Of a DNA stretch of 64,000 bases, positions 45,501-53,739 are shown in pieces. A program made the translations under genes and the position numbers. The notes under the pieces were generated by a model that was given only the letters and a program-made list of their open reading frames with translations, was not told where the DNA came from and did no database searches. The stretch's first letter is position 1. Every line of letters starts with the position of its first letter. The DNA is from Ligustrum vulgare (taxonomy: Eukaryota; Streptophyta; Magnoliopsida; Lamiales; Oleaceae): positions 51,774,592 through 51,838,591 of the forward strand of contig OY743182.1 in NCBI GenBank assembly GCA_963555705.1. The letters are read 5' to 3'.

Positions 45501-46963
45501 TGTCCTACTTTTCCAACATTATGCCTTCCACTTTGTGGTAGCCTAAGGGGGTGTATTTATTTCAGACTTTTATTTATGGAGTTTAAAAATTTAGGTGCAT
45601 TTTATTTCATAAAAGTCTTGAGATATTCAATATAGACTTTAATGAATTTTTAAAAGTCTTTAAAAGTTATGAGTTATTCAATTGAGACTTTAAAATCCTA
45701 CAATTTTTTGGGATATTCAGCGTCTGTTTGGCCCCCCAATTTTTGTGTAGTTTTTGTAATTTTTTGATAATGCGTAGTTTAAAATTGTTTGAAAAGTCAA
45801 ATATTGTAAGCTTGACTAAGAATAGATGGTTGAGATTGAGCGTTTTAAAAACCTGGTTTTAAAAAATTGGGGCTCAAATAAAGGCTCAATATATCAATAA
45901 CTTTAATAGAAATCCGTAAATAAGACTTTGTTGGACTTTTAGGTGGAAAATATAAGTAGAAATTTTTTTATCTCTTCTGTTTACCCTAAAACTTTCAAGA
46001 CTTTTTCATGACTTTCTCAATTCTCCATTGCCACTGAAGCAACAAGAGAGAATCACTAGACTCCAACTCTACACCATACCCAATCATGTTATCCTCACTG
46101 GTCGCGGCATAAATTATCTCTCCCCTAAAACTATCTCTCCTTCCTAAAAATATTTCTCCATTTTTTAGCACAAATAGTCTCTCCTAACTATTTACCGATC
46201 CTCCAAATCTGACCGCTAATTTTACGAGTCGTGTTAATTTATATTCACATTTGCAATCTATCAGTATTTTGATTTTTTCGGCTATGTAGAAAATGATTTT
46301 TTCTTGCTTATATTTACTTGTCATTATAATTACTTGTCAGGTGATTTATGCCTTTTGATTTGGAGGTTGCATGTAGATATGGTGGAGAATGAGATTGGAG
46401 AAATACATTTGTTAGCTAGCAGTTAACATAGATATCGACAACAATATGTAGAAACTTTAACTCCAAACAGCTAAAAATTGTACAAATGTATCCTAGTAAC
46501 CTAAGCATCACTGTCAAGTGAGGTCATGTTGAATAAATAAGTTCCAAAAGAAGAATAATTAAATTTTTTCCTGTACTTAGAGCAATTTTAAGCTACTAAT
46601 ATGTGTCAGTGCTAATACAGGGAGGAAATAAGAAAGAACTGGAGTAAAAACAAAATAATTATAAATAATTAGCTGCAATATTGCAATCTTACTAATTCAA
46701 TATCCCTTCATTTCCATATCCGATTTTTCTTGTCAAGAATAGACATGAAACCCACAAAATCTATCCAATTATACATGAACTCGGTAATCTTTCTCATCAA
46801 GAAATAAATACATTAATACCAGAAATTGAAAAGCATAACAAAAAAGGGGGAAAAAATATTCCAAATGAAGAATTCGCAATTACCTGATACCTCTGCTACT
46901 CCCACCCCAATTACAGTAGCTCACAATCAACTTTTGTAATTGCCAAACGCCTCTCAAAGCCAT
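27336..46963 (-). CDS. MRPL43: Mitochondrial large-subunit ribosomal protein mL43 (three exons)
   Basis: Join of 46884-46963, 42232-42338 and 27336-27508 on the minus strand. The 360 nt encode 119 aa plus stop, the normal length for plant mL43 (L51/S25/CI-B8 thioredoxin-like domain). The N-terminus is MALRGVWQLQKLIVSY. The middle exon reads ESQLPAFKENNPQLEV and the last exon NERVVCVKNM, GRKVVKLKTRHVTKHPS. Both introns have GT and AG ends and the phases join cleanly (AG/G, then A/AA). The nuclear gene product acts in the mitochondrial 54S/large ribosomal subunit. Intron 1 is 4545 bp. Intron 2 is 14,723 bp and swollen by nested retroelements. No disabling change is seen in the exons; whether so large an intron is spliced efficiently cannot be read from the DNA. 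Confidence 0.93.
27509..29071. other. mL43 intron 2, left part
   Basis: Mostly unique-looking sequence. 28200-28700 has higher GC and short open stretches on both strands with no recognised product. A possible old transposon fragment at 28050-28200 ('gacacttgaagggggg' on the minus strand) could not be confirmed. Confidence 0.4.
29072..29233. mobile_element. Tourist-like MITE, copy 2
   Basis: 162 bp, GTCTCTGTTTG...CAAACAGAGCC, with exact TTA duplications at 29069-29071 and 29234-29236. It lies in mL43 intron 2. Confidence 0.8.
29234..29702. other. mL43 intron 2, unassigned
   Basis: No feature supported. A 62-codon plus-strand ORF at 29406 has no recognisable motif. Confidence 0.4.
29868..30105. 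repeat. TTACGGCCGTAA palindrome cluster
   Basis: Nine occurrences of GGCCGTAA or its one-base variant, mostly as full palindromes TTACGGCCGTAA or CACGGCCGTAAC, at irregular 18-50 nt spacing inside the solo LTR (near 29870, 29891, 29914, 29933, 29986, 30004, 30025, 30069 and 30091). Confidence 0.9.
31180..31560. repeat. Hairpin repeats in the LARD-like LTR
   Basis: Five units share 'ccgaacttaggtgg'. Two of them (31180-31220, 31285-31325) form near-perfect stem-loops with arms CATAAGAATTTTACC and GGTAAGAATTCTTATG and a ~10-nt loop. The remaining three are degenerate. The same units recur at 37978-38358. Confidence 0.8.
32005..32265. repeat. ~30-nt periodic array in the LTR
   Basis: Nine units beginning ggactaaaat/gggactgaaa at 29-30-nt spacing, with one 49-nt step. 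Copied at 38803-39063. Confidence 0.9.
32291..32600 (+). promoter_or_regulatory. Captured promoter/5'-UTR-like segment in the LTR
   Basis: A ctctct tract (32291-32405) typical of plant transcript leaders is followed by GC-richer sequence and GAG/GTAAGT (donor at 32582) on the plus strand, that is, antisense to the element but towards the NABP-like and LOG ORFs. This is inference from composition. No TATA box or start site was proven. Duplicate at 39089-39398. Confidence 0.35.
33965..33985 (-). promoter_or_regulatory. Polypurine tract of the LARD-like element
   Basis: On the minus strand 'aaggaggtaagat' immediately precedes the LTR start, where plus-strand priming is expected. Confidence 0.7.
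33986..34480. other. LARD-like interior, AT-rich, non-coding
   Basis: No ORF or motif supported between the polypurine tract and the cassette. Confidence 0.5.
34561..34569 (+). promoter_or_regulatory. TATA-like box upstream of the NABP-like ORF
   Basis: TTTAAATAG 41 nt before the ATG at 34602, in context gcttTTAAATAG. The decayed copy keeps TTTAAATAG at the same place and the LOG ORF has the same word upstream. Confidence 0.4.
34602..35153 (+). CDS. Virus nucleic-acid-binding-protein-like ORF (183 aa)
   Basis: Starts at the ATG (MDIILSNIRKYY) that aligns with the start of the decayed copy; the frame is open a little further upstream but without an ATG. A helical N-terminal part (residues 1-55; LERLRLLMAHDIPEDVRWLI) is followed by GLGKSTFAKKRRAKR (68-81), a basic arm, and a finger C85-x2-C88-x4-C93-x3-C97, then NRDDKIEFIKGG and an acidic/polar tail. 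A Gly-Lys/Arg-Ser basic arm joined to a four-Cys finger is the hallmark of the small nucleic-acid-binding/cysteine-rich proteins at the 3' end of carlavirus, vitivirus and related betaflexivirus genomes, which bind RNA and act in silencing suppression. It is longer than those. It is not a CCHC gag knuckle. I infer an endogenous viral element or viral-type domain; a plant protein of unknown function is the alternative. Shares a cassette with LOG. Confidence 0.65.
   Translation: MDIILSNIRKYYSSLPMNDLRKIYKIRLERLRLLMAHDIPEDVRWLIEAKVRLSGELPSTFPKHMPGLGKSTFAKKRRAKRLGGCYKCARWNCNTRCKSVGYSSTNRDDKIEFIKGGLSKESLDDIRLTLETHPSGYVQRELLSLYAQFNEDKNRYSLQNIISKDPVCQSVLQNEASGSSAML
35154..35463. other. Spacer between NABP-like ORF and LOG
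   Basis: 310 nt, AT-rich, with a T-run, a TTTAAATAG box and a leader ending 'ctatcaaag' before the LOG ATG. Several words are conserved in the 305-nt spacer of the decayed copy. Confidence 0.7.
35378..35391 (+). promoter_or_regulatory. TATA-like box within a small hairpin upstream of LOG
   Basis: GGCTTTAAATAGCC, with GGCT/AGCC arms around TTAAAT, begins 86 nt before the LOG ATG. Its core TTTAAATAG equals the box upstream of the first ORF. Confidence 0.4.
35464..36117 (+). CDS. LOG: Intronless LOG-type cytokinin riboside 5'-monophosphate phosphoribohydrolase
   Basis: 217 aa, usual LOG length, one Rossmann-like domain. CVFCGSKVGKGFGY (residues 13-26), LVYGGGSSGLMG (44-55), IHER (93-96) and the signature PGGFGTLEE (111-119) with its catalytic Glu are present. 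GLLNVNNFFDGLL and SAPTIDELLDKL follow. The canonical HERKAEM block is HERITCM here, and the C-terminal tail (GRGIKRKWSPVNVNLTL) is unlike the best-known LOGs, so it is a divergent LOG-like clade. LOG enzymes hydrolyse iPRMP or tZRMP to the free cytokinin base in one step, in the cytosol. Known Arabidopsis and rice LOG genes have several introns; this one has none, fitting a retrogene or viral capture. It lies antisense inside an LTR element, downstream of the NABP-like ORF. Activity and expression are unproven. Confidence 0.9.
   Translation: MEAPKLRQIKTICVFCGSKVGKGFGYLEAAVDLGKKLGEKGITLVYGGGSSGLMGCVSQSALAEKSKVIGVIPVPLVDVAGKTRGHEVQTLSIHERITCMLYGSDAFIALPGGFGTLEEIFNITSWAQLDLHTKPIGLLNVNNFFDGLLTFLDYAVEQGFISPFSRRLLISAPTIDELLDKLQSYISIQDPAGVKIDWSQGRGIKRKWSPVNVNLTL
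36118..36455 (+). repeat. 3' structured tandem repeats of the LOG cassette
   Basis: Three units follow the stop codon at once. Each has aggtggtaga(g/t)tacggagtattc...actctcgagacacacctc, whose ends (gaggtg and cacctc, gagta and tactc) can pair. The decayed cassette has two such units. Homology between copies ends just after 'gaaaataataaaatc'. Confidence 0.7.
36456..37294. other. LARD-like interior, non-coding
   Basis: AT-rich, with no ORF of note, up to the minus-strand PBS. Confidence 0.5.
37295..37306 (-). promoter_or_regulatory. Primer-binding site of the LARD-like element
   Basis: GCTCTGATACCA on the plus strand, i.e. TGGTATCAGAGC on the minus strand, three bases inside the right LTR. 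This fixes the element's orientation as minus. Confidence 0.95.
37310..40762 (-). repeat. Right (5') LTR of the LARD-like element
   Basis: 3453 bp, the same as 30512-33964 wherever compared, including hairpin repeats (37978-38358), 30-nt array, CT tract and splice donor (39380). Confidence 0.95.
40949..42231. other. mL43 intron 2, right part, with a poly(A)-ended segment
   Basis: A 17-A run at 41555-41571 follows 'aaaaataaattatttc', and the 114-codon plus-strand ORF at 41018-41362 precedes it by about 200 bp. This has the look of a processed transcript or non-LTR insertion on the plus strand, but no TSD or known protein was found. A short (TC) run lies near 41672. Confidence 0.4.
42232..42338 (-). 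CDS. MRPL43: mL43 exon 2
   Basis: 107 nt, acceptor 'tttgtttag' and donor A/GTAAGA. Encodes AFMESQLPAFKENNPQLEV through FLKGLY. Confidence 0.95.
42339..42950. other. mL43 intron 1, distal part
   Basis: AT-rich intron sequence with no other feature supported. Confidence 0.5.
42951..45130. other. Organelle-like (probably mitochondrial) DNA insert between direct repeats
   Basis: A ~2-kb block of balanced base composition, unlike its AT-rich surroundings, lies between two ~76-80-bp direct repeats (42951-43026 and 45051-45130; shared 'gatatgttacgtgta' and 'caaaaatagttg', about 8 differences). From 43400 to 44950 its style (for example 'ctagctccgctagcgcttgg', 'gaaagtgccaaagagggccg') is that of plant mitochondrial intergenic DNA. 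No intact mitochondrial gene or tRNA was identified. A 19-A run lies near 44976-44994. Confidence 0.5.
45198..45352. mobile_element. Tourist-like MITE, copy 3
   Basis: 155 bp, GCCCCTATTTGG...CCAAACAGGCTC, exact TTA TSD (45195-45197, 45353-45355), in mL43 intron 1. Confidence 0.8.
45722..45890. mobile_element. Tourist-like MITE, copy 4
   Basis: Starts GTCTGTTTGGCCCCCCAATTT and ends AATTGGGGCTCAAATAAAGGCTC, an extended inverted terminus. Interior words (ttgaaaagtcaa, ggttgagattgag) match the copies at 1206 and 48712. The TSD is not clear. Confidence 0.6.
45891..46883. other. mL43 intron 1, proximal part
   Basis: No additional feature seen. Confidence 0.5.
46884..46963 (-). CDS. MRPL43: mL43 exon 1
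   Basis: 80 nt from ATG at 46963 to the donor ATCAG/GTAATT. Encodes MALRGVWQLQKLIVSYCNW. A 20-bp word (gcgtttggcaattacaaaa) occurs both just inside and, with one change, just upstream of the start codon. Confidence 0.93.
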
Positions 46964-47307
46964 CGTTTTTGTAATTGCCAAACGTCAATGTACCCAAGTC
47001 CAACAATCCTAGTTATATCCATTCATTCATAAAATATTAACTTTAGTTCGAAAGTACATATACACTACTCTTTTTAATATTACAAAAAAAAAAAAAACCC
47101 TTAATCAAGATCAAAACATTAATTTGACCCAAAAGTGACCTTACGTTATGACCAAAACACGTAAAATCATATTCGAAATAAACAATGAATTTCAATGCAC
47201 ATTAGAAAGTTTTCTTTTCTTTTAATTCAAACTCAAACCAAACATTACGGAACTCAATCTAACTTCACAAAAGTACTCAATTTAGAATTCTAACTATTCA
47301 AGATCTG

Positions 47308-47309
<2 letters not shown>

Positions 47310-47382
<73 letters not shown>

Positions 47383-47453
47383 CCCAAATCCGAAATTAAC
47401 ATTTAAAATACTAAATTTAAACAAACAATTCAAAACTGAAATTTGCATAAATC

Positions 47454-47490
<37 letters not shown>
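47310..47490. repeat. Dinucleotide microsatellites (AT)n and (AC)n
   Basis: A ~70-bp (AT) run at about 47310-47380 and a ~30-bp (AC) run at about 47458-47488 lie between the coding start of mL43 and its likely 5' UTR. Confidence 0.95.
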
Positions 47491-47499
<9 letters not shown>

Positions 47500-47504
47500 A
47501 AGGG

Positions 47505-47710
47505 GAGGAGTTTTACCGTTTGGGGGGAAGTGGTGGTGGCCGGTGAGGCTACAGGCACTGGAGGAGGGAGATGAGAGAGCGACCGAGGCGAGGCGAGGCG
47601 AGGCGGGGCGAGCTAGGGAGAGAGAAGCGGCTGCGGCTGCGGCAGGGGAGACGTCGAGAGAGTGAGGGAGAAAATAGGAGTGACGGGCTGGAGAGGGATA
47701 GGCTAGGTGT
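47505..47710 (-). promoter_or_regulatory. Likely promoter/5'-UTR of mL43
   Basis: A GC-rich block reads on the minus strand as a CT-rich leader, with an aggcg tandem run on the plus strand at 47586-47606, and ends at CAAACG/GTAAAACTCC, a plausible donor. This would make a 5'-UTR exon spliced over the microsatellites to the exon with the ATG. Inference from composition and one splice-like site. Confidence 0.45.
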
Positions 47711-48529
47711 TGGTTTTTTTTAACCTTTGTAATGTAAGATTACAAATCAAGTCCTCCAACTTTAGGTATTGTAAGATTTAGCCCAAACTTCTATTAATTT
47801 CAAAAAAATGCTACCAAACATTTTTCCCAAATTCAATTTATGAAATTTATGTCACTTACAAAATAATTATAATTAAATAGAAAATAGTATGCATAGGTAA
47901 TAAAATAAATAATTACACATAGAATTGCACGTAAAAAAATCATAATTTTCTAATTGACATATTAATCGTGACAACGTCCAAATCTTTCTATTGTAAAATA
48001 ATTCAAACTTTAAACAATAATTATTACAATTAAATAATTCATAATAACATAAACATACAAATTACATGAAATTCGAGAAAGCACGTAACGAAAAGTTTTA
48101 TAAACCAATTTATAAATAAGGCTATTTTTTAAACTACTTTTTAACCATGCACATTTTTTATCACCACTTTTTAAACACATATTTTACCCCAACTTCAACA
48201 AAATCCAATTTATAAATTGTTACAGTGTTAAAAAAAAAAACAGCCATACATTTTCAATGAATTCACAAATACTCTTCATATATCCATGGCTTGTTTTTAT
48301 GTAGTTATAAATTAAATTGTTTATAACTTATTCTCAACTTAAAGTAATTTTCTTTTCCGATTTAGAAGCGGTGGATTGTGAGGCTTTCAACTGCCAATTT
48401 AATGGAAAACAAAGATACTATTACAATATCAACGATATATATGCGACGATTCACTAGTATCTTAGCCTATGTTTGGCCCATATTTACTAATTGTTTATAA
48501 GTTTTTGAAGCACTTTTTGTTTATGTATT
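47711..48529. other. Unassigned AT-rich DNA
   Basis: Contains a MITE-like fragment near 48090-48245 ('aaccaatttataaataaggc') related in style to the Tourist-like family. No gene seen. Confidence 0.4.
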
Positions 48530-48711
48530 TTAAATGTATATTCAAGATCTTATCAACTTGGTTTGTTTGGAGGACACTTCTTATGTTGATACTCCTATGA
48601 AGGTAAATGTAAAATACTGGAAAGATGAAGGGGACCATCTGAGTGATCCTACTCTCTATCGGCGACTGGTTGGGAGTCTTATCTACAGTACTTGACCACT
48701 ACTTGACATTA

Positions 48712-48894
48712 TGAGCCCGTTTGGTAACAGTAAAAATTTTAGCTCAACTTTTCAAACACAATCTCAATCATCCATTTTTAGTCAAGCCTACAGTTCTTGA
48801 TTTTTCAGACTTTTTTAAACCACACATTCATAAAAAAATAAAAAATAAATAAAAAATCACAAAAATCAAAACTTTTCACATCACCAAACAAGCT
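48712..48894. mobile_element. Tourist-like MITE, copy 5
   Basis: 183 bp, TGAGCCCGTTTGGT...ACCAAACAAGCT, TTA TSD (48709-48711, 48895-48897), interrupting the copia relic. The interior is the inverse of the copy at 1206. Confidence 0.8.
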
Positions 48895-49112
48895 TTATAT
48901 CTCCTATGTTTTTCATCAAGTGGGTTAGTTTAGGTCTTCTCCTCGGCATCTCCATCTTGCTATAGTTCAACATATCATTCGCTATCTTCGTGATTCACCT
49001 ACTCGTGGGTTGTTCTTTCCTACAGGCTCATCCCTTCAACTTGTTTCCTATTGTGATGCTGATTAGGATAGGTGTCCGGATACACGTCACTTTACTATGA
49101 GTTGGTTTATAT

Positions 49113-49525
49113 ATTTAGGTGATGCATTAATTTCTTGGAAAAGTAAGAAATAAGATCGTGTTTCTAGATCCTCTACTGAGGCAGAGTATTGTGTCATGTC
49201 CGCGGGTTGTTCTAAAATCGTATGTCTCTTAGTCTTCTTGAGGAGATTGAATTTAGGTAATGCATTAGTTTCTTGGAAAAGTAAGAAACAAGACCATGTT
49301 TCTATATCCTTTACTGAGACAAAGTATCGTGTCATGTCTGTTGCCTGTTATGAAATTGTATGGCTTCGTGGTCTTCTTGAGGAGATTGAGTTTAGGTGAT
49401 GCGGTTTCTTGGAAAAGTAAGAAACAAGACCGTGTTTCTAGATCCTTTACTCAGACAAAGTATCGTGTCATGTCTGCTGCATGTTCTAAAATTGTATGGC
49501 TTTGTGGTCTTCTTGAGGAGATTGA
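49113..49525 (+). repeat. Triplicated RNase H segment (138-bp unit)
   Basis: Three tandem copies beginning near 49113, 49251 and 49390. The unit is 138 bp (46 codons), so duplication keeps frame, although small indels have since shifted it. Copies share 'tttcttggaaaagtaagaaa' and 'cttcttgaggagattga'. Confidence 0.9.
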
Positions 49526-49850
49526 GTTTCCTCATACCACTCCACTTCCTCATGTTGATAACACTAGTATTATTCAGATTGCAACAAATCCCATCTTCCA
49601 TGAACACACCAAACAAATTAAGGTTGATTGTCATTATATTCGTAATACCTTGGAAAATCAAGTGATATCGCTGCCTTACATTTCTTCTGATTTCCAAGTA
49701 CCTGATGTCTTCACTAAAGCCATGACTCGACAGCGACATCAATTTCTTGTCGGAAAATTGTTGTTGGTTGACTTACCAACGTCAATTTGAGGTTAAGGTA
49801 TACAATTTAGGTCATTCTCTATTATTTGTATATAGCCTAAAGATAAGGGA

Positions 49851-50889
49851 TCCATTAGATATATAGATAGCCTAAAGAGTTAGGGTTCCCACACATTTAT
49901 ATATCCATTTTATCTTGTGCAAGCTCTACCCACATGTCTTAGCTGCTTGACTTCTACTTGCATCCAATTGACTCCTAAAAATCCTCAAAGTATCTTCTTG
50001 TGATCCAATTCAATCATTGGATATTTGCAAGTTGGTCCATCGTGTTTAATTTACTCTTCAGTCCTTCAACTTCCAATTGCAACAATATAGTCTTCATACT
50101 TTCAAATCTTCTCGATTTGCTCATTTCAATTCTCAAATCCTTTAATTGGATCCTCCAACTCGTAATTTCTTCAAGATATAATTCAAAACCAATTATTAAA
50201 TCATCAAAGTCCAACAATCCCAGTTTCTGCCTATAAGGTTGTACTCACTTTCTTTCAATCAATAACCATTCTCTTGTCATCATAAATTCATCAAAACATA
50301 CCAACACAACTTAAATCAAGTTCATAGATTAAAGAGGTCATAAAGCACTCAAAATTAATGGATTAAAAGCCTCAAAATCGGGATGCTTACTTGTGTAAGA
50401 TTTCAGTTCCCATATTTTCTTTCCTACTTCTCTTCAGCTTCCTTGTTTTCCCTATCACTTGGGAGAATTTGAGGACATATTTAGGGATTTACTTTGTGTC
50501 TTAATTGTTAGAGATAAGGTTTAAAGGAGCTGGAGTCGTGATAATTACTTAGGAAGTAACAAGCTACAAAAGCACAAGTGTATATAAGAAAGCATGAGGT
50601 GGTAACTTCCTTTAAAATCTGATTTTGTACCAACACTCTCGTGTCCAAATCACGTGAACTTGACACATTTCAAGATTTTTACCATGTAATTTAATAACCA
50701 CAGGATCCTAATTTTTATTATAAAGTAATTTCCTTAACCGTTAATTCGAATTTGTTCCCGATTGACATCTGATCCACCGCTTATTTCTATAATTCCAACT
50801 TCAATACTTATCACTTCACTTGAGCTTAATAATATTACATCGTGTTCATACCATATTATACCTAATGTCCAAATTGTGTTACATACTTA
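49851..50889. other. Unassigned DNA
   Basis: Short overlapping ORFs at 50000-50236 on both strands show no recognisable protein. The first ~100 bp may be copia 3' UTR. Confidence 0.4.
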
Positions 50890-52570
50890 CTGTTCACTAA
50901 AATCGTATACCGCAAGTGCACGGTCCTCGTTCAAGTAGTAAAGTGGAATCGAAAAGTTCGGGTTATCGTACCCACGAGGATTGAGTGATTTGTAACTAAA
51001 ATTATTGATTTCATTTTAAAGAAAAGTCAAGTAACATAAAAATTTGGTTTGGTGGTGAATTACTAACTAAGTGACACAAATAAGAAACATGGCAATATGA
51101 AAACTAGTTAACTAAAGCAAATAGATAACAACATAAAACTTAGAATAAAACTAATTAATCTAAATAACTTGATGAAAATATAAACTTGATAATTAAAATA
51201 AGTTACATAACATAAAACAAAGTGAATTTAGTTTTCATAACTATACTAATTTCTTCTTTTCAAAAATCAATTAGTGGTAATTAATTAATCAACCAAATTA
51301 CATGAAAAATTTTAAAATCACCTAACTTGTGTAGTAAATTCCAATTACAACTTAAAATAGTAACAAATATTTAAAAGTTACAAAAACCTAAAACAACACT
51401 CATAATCATAAACACATAAACATAAATACCCAAGATCTAAAAACTACTTAAAATGCTTAAATAAAATTAAAATAATCAAACATTCCAACACAATAACATT
51501 TACCCATAATAAAACAACAACAACATTTAACAAACCACATAAACACATCAACAATACTCTAAATAAAGATTAAAAACAATGTAATAAAGAAAATTCCCCT
51601 TTTAGTAGAGTTTTGGAATAAAGGCTCAAGTATTTCTTTACTTTGAATTAAATTCCTCTACCATACATTAATATTCTCAACAACTCAACTCATAATGCTA
51701 TAAATGTATCATAAATGCAATGGGTTCTTAGATAAAAGGTAAAAACAACAACAACAACAACAAGCTTGGAAATAAGGAAAAACAAGTAAAACACAATAAT
51801 TTCTTAACTTAAAACATTAAACAACAAGAATTAAAGAGTAATAATCAAAAGAAAAATACAAAAAAATTGAAAATGGGCAAGAATAAAACCTAACCCTAGC
51901 AAAATGGGGATGAAAACTATTTATACTAGCTCCAAATTGATCCAAAAACCTCAAAAAATGCAAGGATCTGCGTACTTCAGCATTCTGGGCGAACCGGGTC
52001 GACTGGGTTGACCCGGTCCGACCCGGACATTTATTTATTTATTTTATAACCTCGCTCGATTCATTTCCGAGCCCAACTTTGGCCTCGGGTCCGTTTCGAG
52101 ACGTGGTTCTCGCGCGCTGCTCGGTTCAAGCCACGCGTTTGCGTGGCTCAGCTGGATGATGATTTTGCAGTTTAGTCCCTTCCGTAATTGCCATCAAGTC
52201 CTCCATCTTTTCATCTCGAGCAATTTAGTCCCCAACTTCTCAAAAAAAATTCAAATAGGTCCTTCTAAAATTGCACTTTAGGTCCTTCAACTTTTGAAAT
52301 CTTGCAATTTGGCCTCTTGTTTAATTGCGCAGCTTGTCCAAGACTTCCCGGAAGTGACAAAATGGTCCCCAAACTTGGAATTTCAGCAAAATCTTCACTC
52401 CTTTTGTAATTCTTGGCCTCAAACTTGGACATTAACCTATTTAAACACAAAATATGCATAAATTAGTAGATATTTGCTCAAGATATTCCAAAATATGCTA
52501 GTTTCAAGGTATAAAAAGTGTATAAAAATGCACTTAACACTTACTAGGTTTTAGGATAGCCTTAATCAAT
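50890..52570. other. Probable transposon-derived block
   Basis: 'accgcaagtgcacgg' at the left and 'aaaaatgcacttaacac' at the right give an inverted word AAGTGCA/TGCACTT. Between them are an A-rich stretch with a (CAA)n run near 51745, a GC-rich stretch with repeated 'gacccggtccgacccgg' words near 52000, and a 30-nt periodic array. The left motif is familiar from plant repeats, but I cannot assign a class. Confidence 0.35.
52174..52390. repeat. ~30-nt periodic array (inverted relative to 32005)
   Basis: 'agtccc/aggtcc/ggcc' units at 52174, 52197, 52227, 52257, 52280 and 52311: steps of 23 or 30 nt. The reverse complement resembles the ggactaaaa...gaaagttga units of the LARD-like LTR. Confidence 0.7.
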
Positions 52571-53739
52571 TTGAAATAAAAGTGTAAGATCTCACCGATC
52601 ATAAATACGATGTTTCCAAATTATCGTTGAGTAACAATTCATTATCCACCACTTGATCAATCTAATTTTCCACAATAGCTCAACATAAAATTGATCACCT
52701 AAGTCAAGAAGTTTGAAGAATAATACCTTAAAACTTCAATAATTGAATGTATTATGTATCATTTCAACATAAAGCACAATGAATTATTAATGTAAATGCA
52801 AATGGAAATGTCAATAATATGTGATGCATGAATGATATTGGCCAAGTTTTAGTTTCAAGTTCGGGGTATTACAAACGTAATAGAACAACGAATGTTCCCT
52901 AAAAGCTTTTTTGGTATATAATGGTCTTGATTGCACATTGACATAAACTTAGGTTGGTAAGGTGAAATGGGGTCCACAGTAGCCCATTAAGTGCTCATAC
53001 ACTATCTGAAATAGATTTTTTTAGGGATTTCTTAAAGATAGAAGCAAGCTAGTCTCCGAATATGCTTCGGGCCACTTCTTTGGAAAAGGTAAAATTTTCA
53101 TTTTCAGAGAGCTTAATTTCAAGAGATGACTTGTAGAAAAATAAACAAATATTGCCTTGTTTTTTCATAGATTGTTTTGAAAAGGGACGTTATGTCTTTA
53201 TTGTCAAGACTATTGTTGAGGTAGCACCTATTTATATTAGTTAAATTAGATAGAAAATGAATTTTTAAATGGCATCTCGCTCATCAAAACCTAAAACTAA
53301 TATTCAATTATTTATTATATGCCTAGCAAAATTATCCTCCTTGTTTATCTTTCATTTTCTTTATGTTTTCTCATTTAATGTTTTTCCGAGCACATTTAGA
53401 CTCTAGGTTCATATAAAATATAGTATCTCACATGTTTAACGCCGTTGTTTTCCCTAGTAATTTTTTATATTTGTATACCGACATCTATCAAAGTCACTGT
53501 GTGAAGAACCCGTATAGGTGAAAACTAGTTGTAGCTACCAACTATCCATAGCATACATGAGTGTACATTTGATCTTGTTTAGTTATTAAAATAATATTCA
53601 ATTAGTTTTATGCTGATCTTGTTTAGATTTGTAGTGATCTTCAAATATTAATCTATATTCTAAAAGTTCATTTTGCATATTAGTTTTTTTGGATGTATTT
53701 CTACTTAATCTGAAGACTCTGATGCCATACATGAGCTAT
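52571..53739. other. Unassigned AT-rich DNA
   Basis: No exon of the BAGP1-like gene or other feature could be supported here. Confidence 0.4.

Larger units (their letters stand above)
48530..49850 (+). pseudogene. Ty1/copia RT-RNase H relic with internal triplication
   Basis: Plus-strand copia pol 3' end: DTPMKVNVKYWKDEGDHLSDPTLYRRLVGSLIYST, then a MITE, then decayed sequence (SPMFF, LQLVSYCDADW near 49036), three copies of an RNase H segment (SWKSKKQDRVSRSFTQTKYR...LLEEIEF), and the normal C-terminus (NPIFHEHTKQIKVDCHYI, DVFTKAMTRQRHQFLVGKL, stop near 49790). No LTR identified. Confidence 0.85.
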
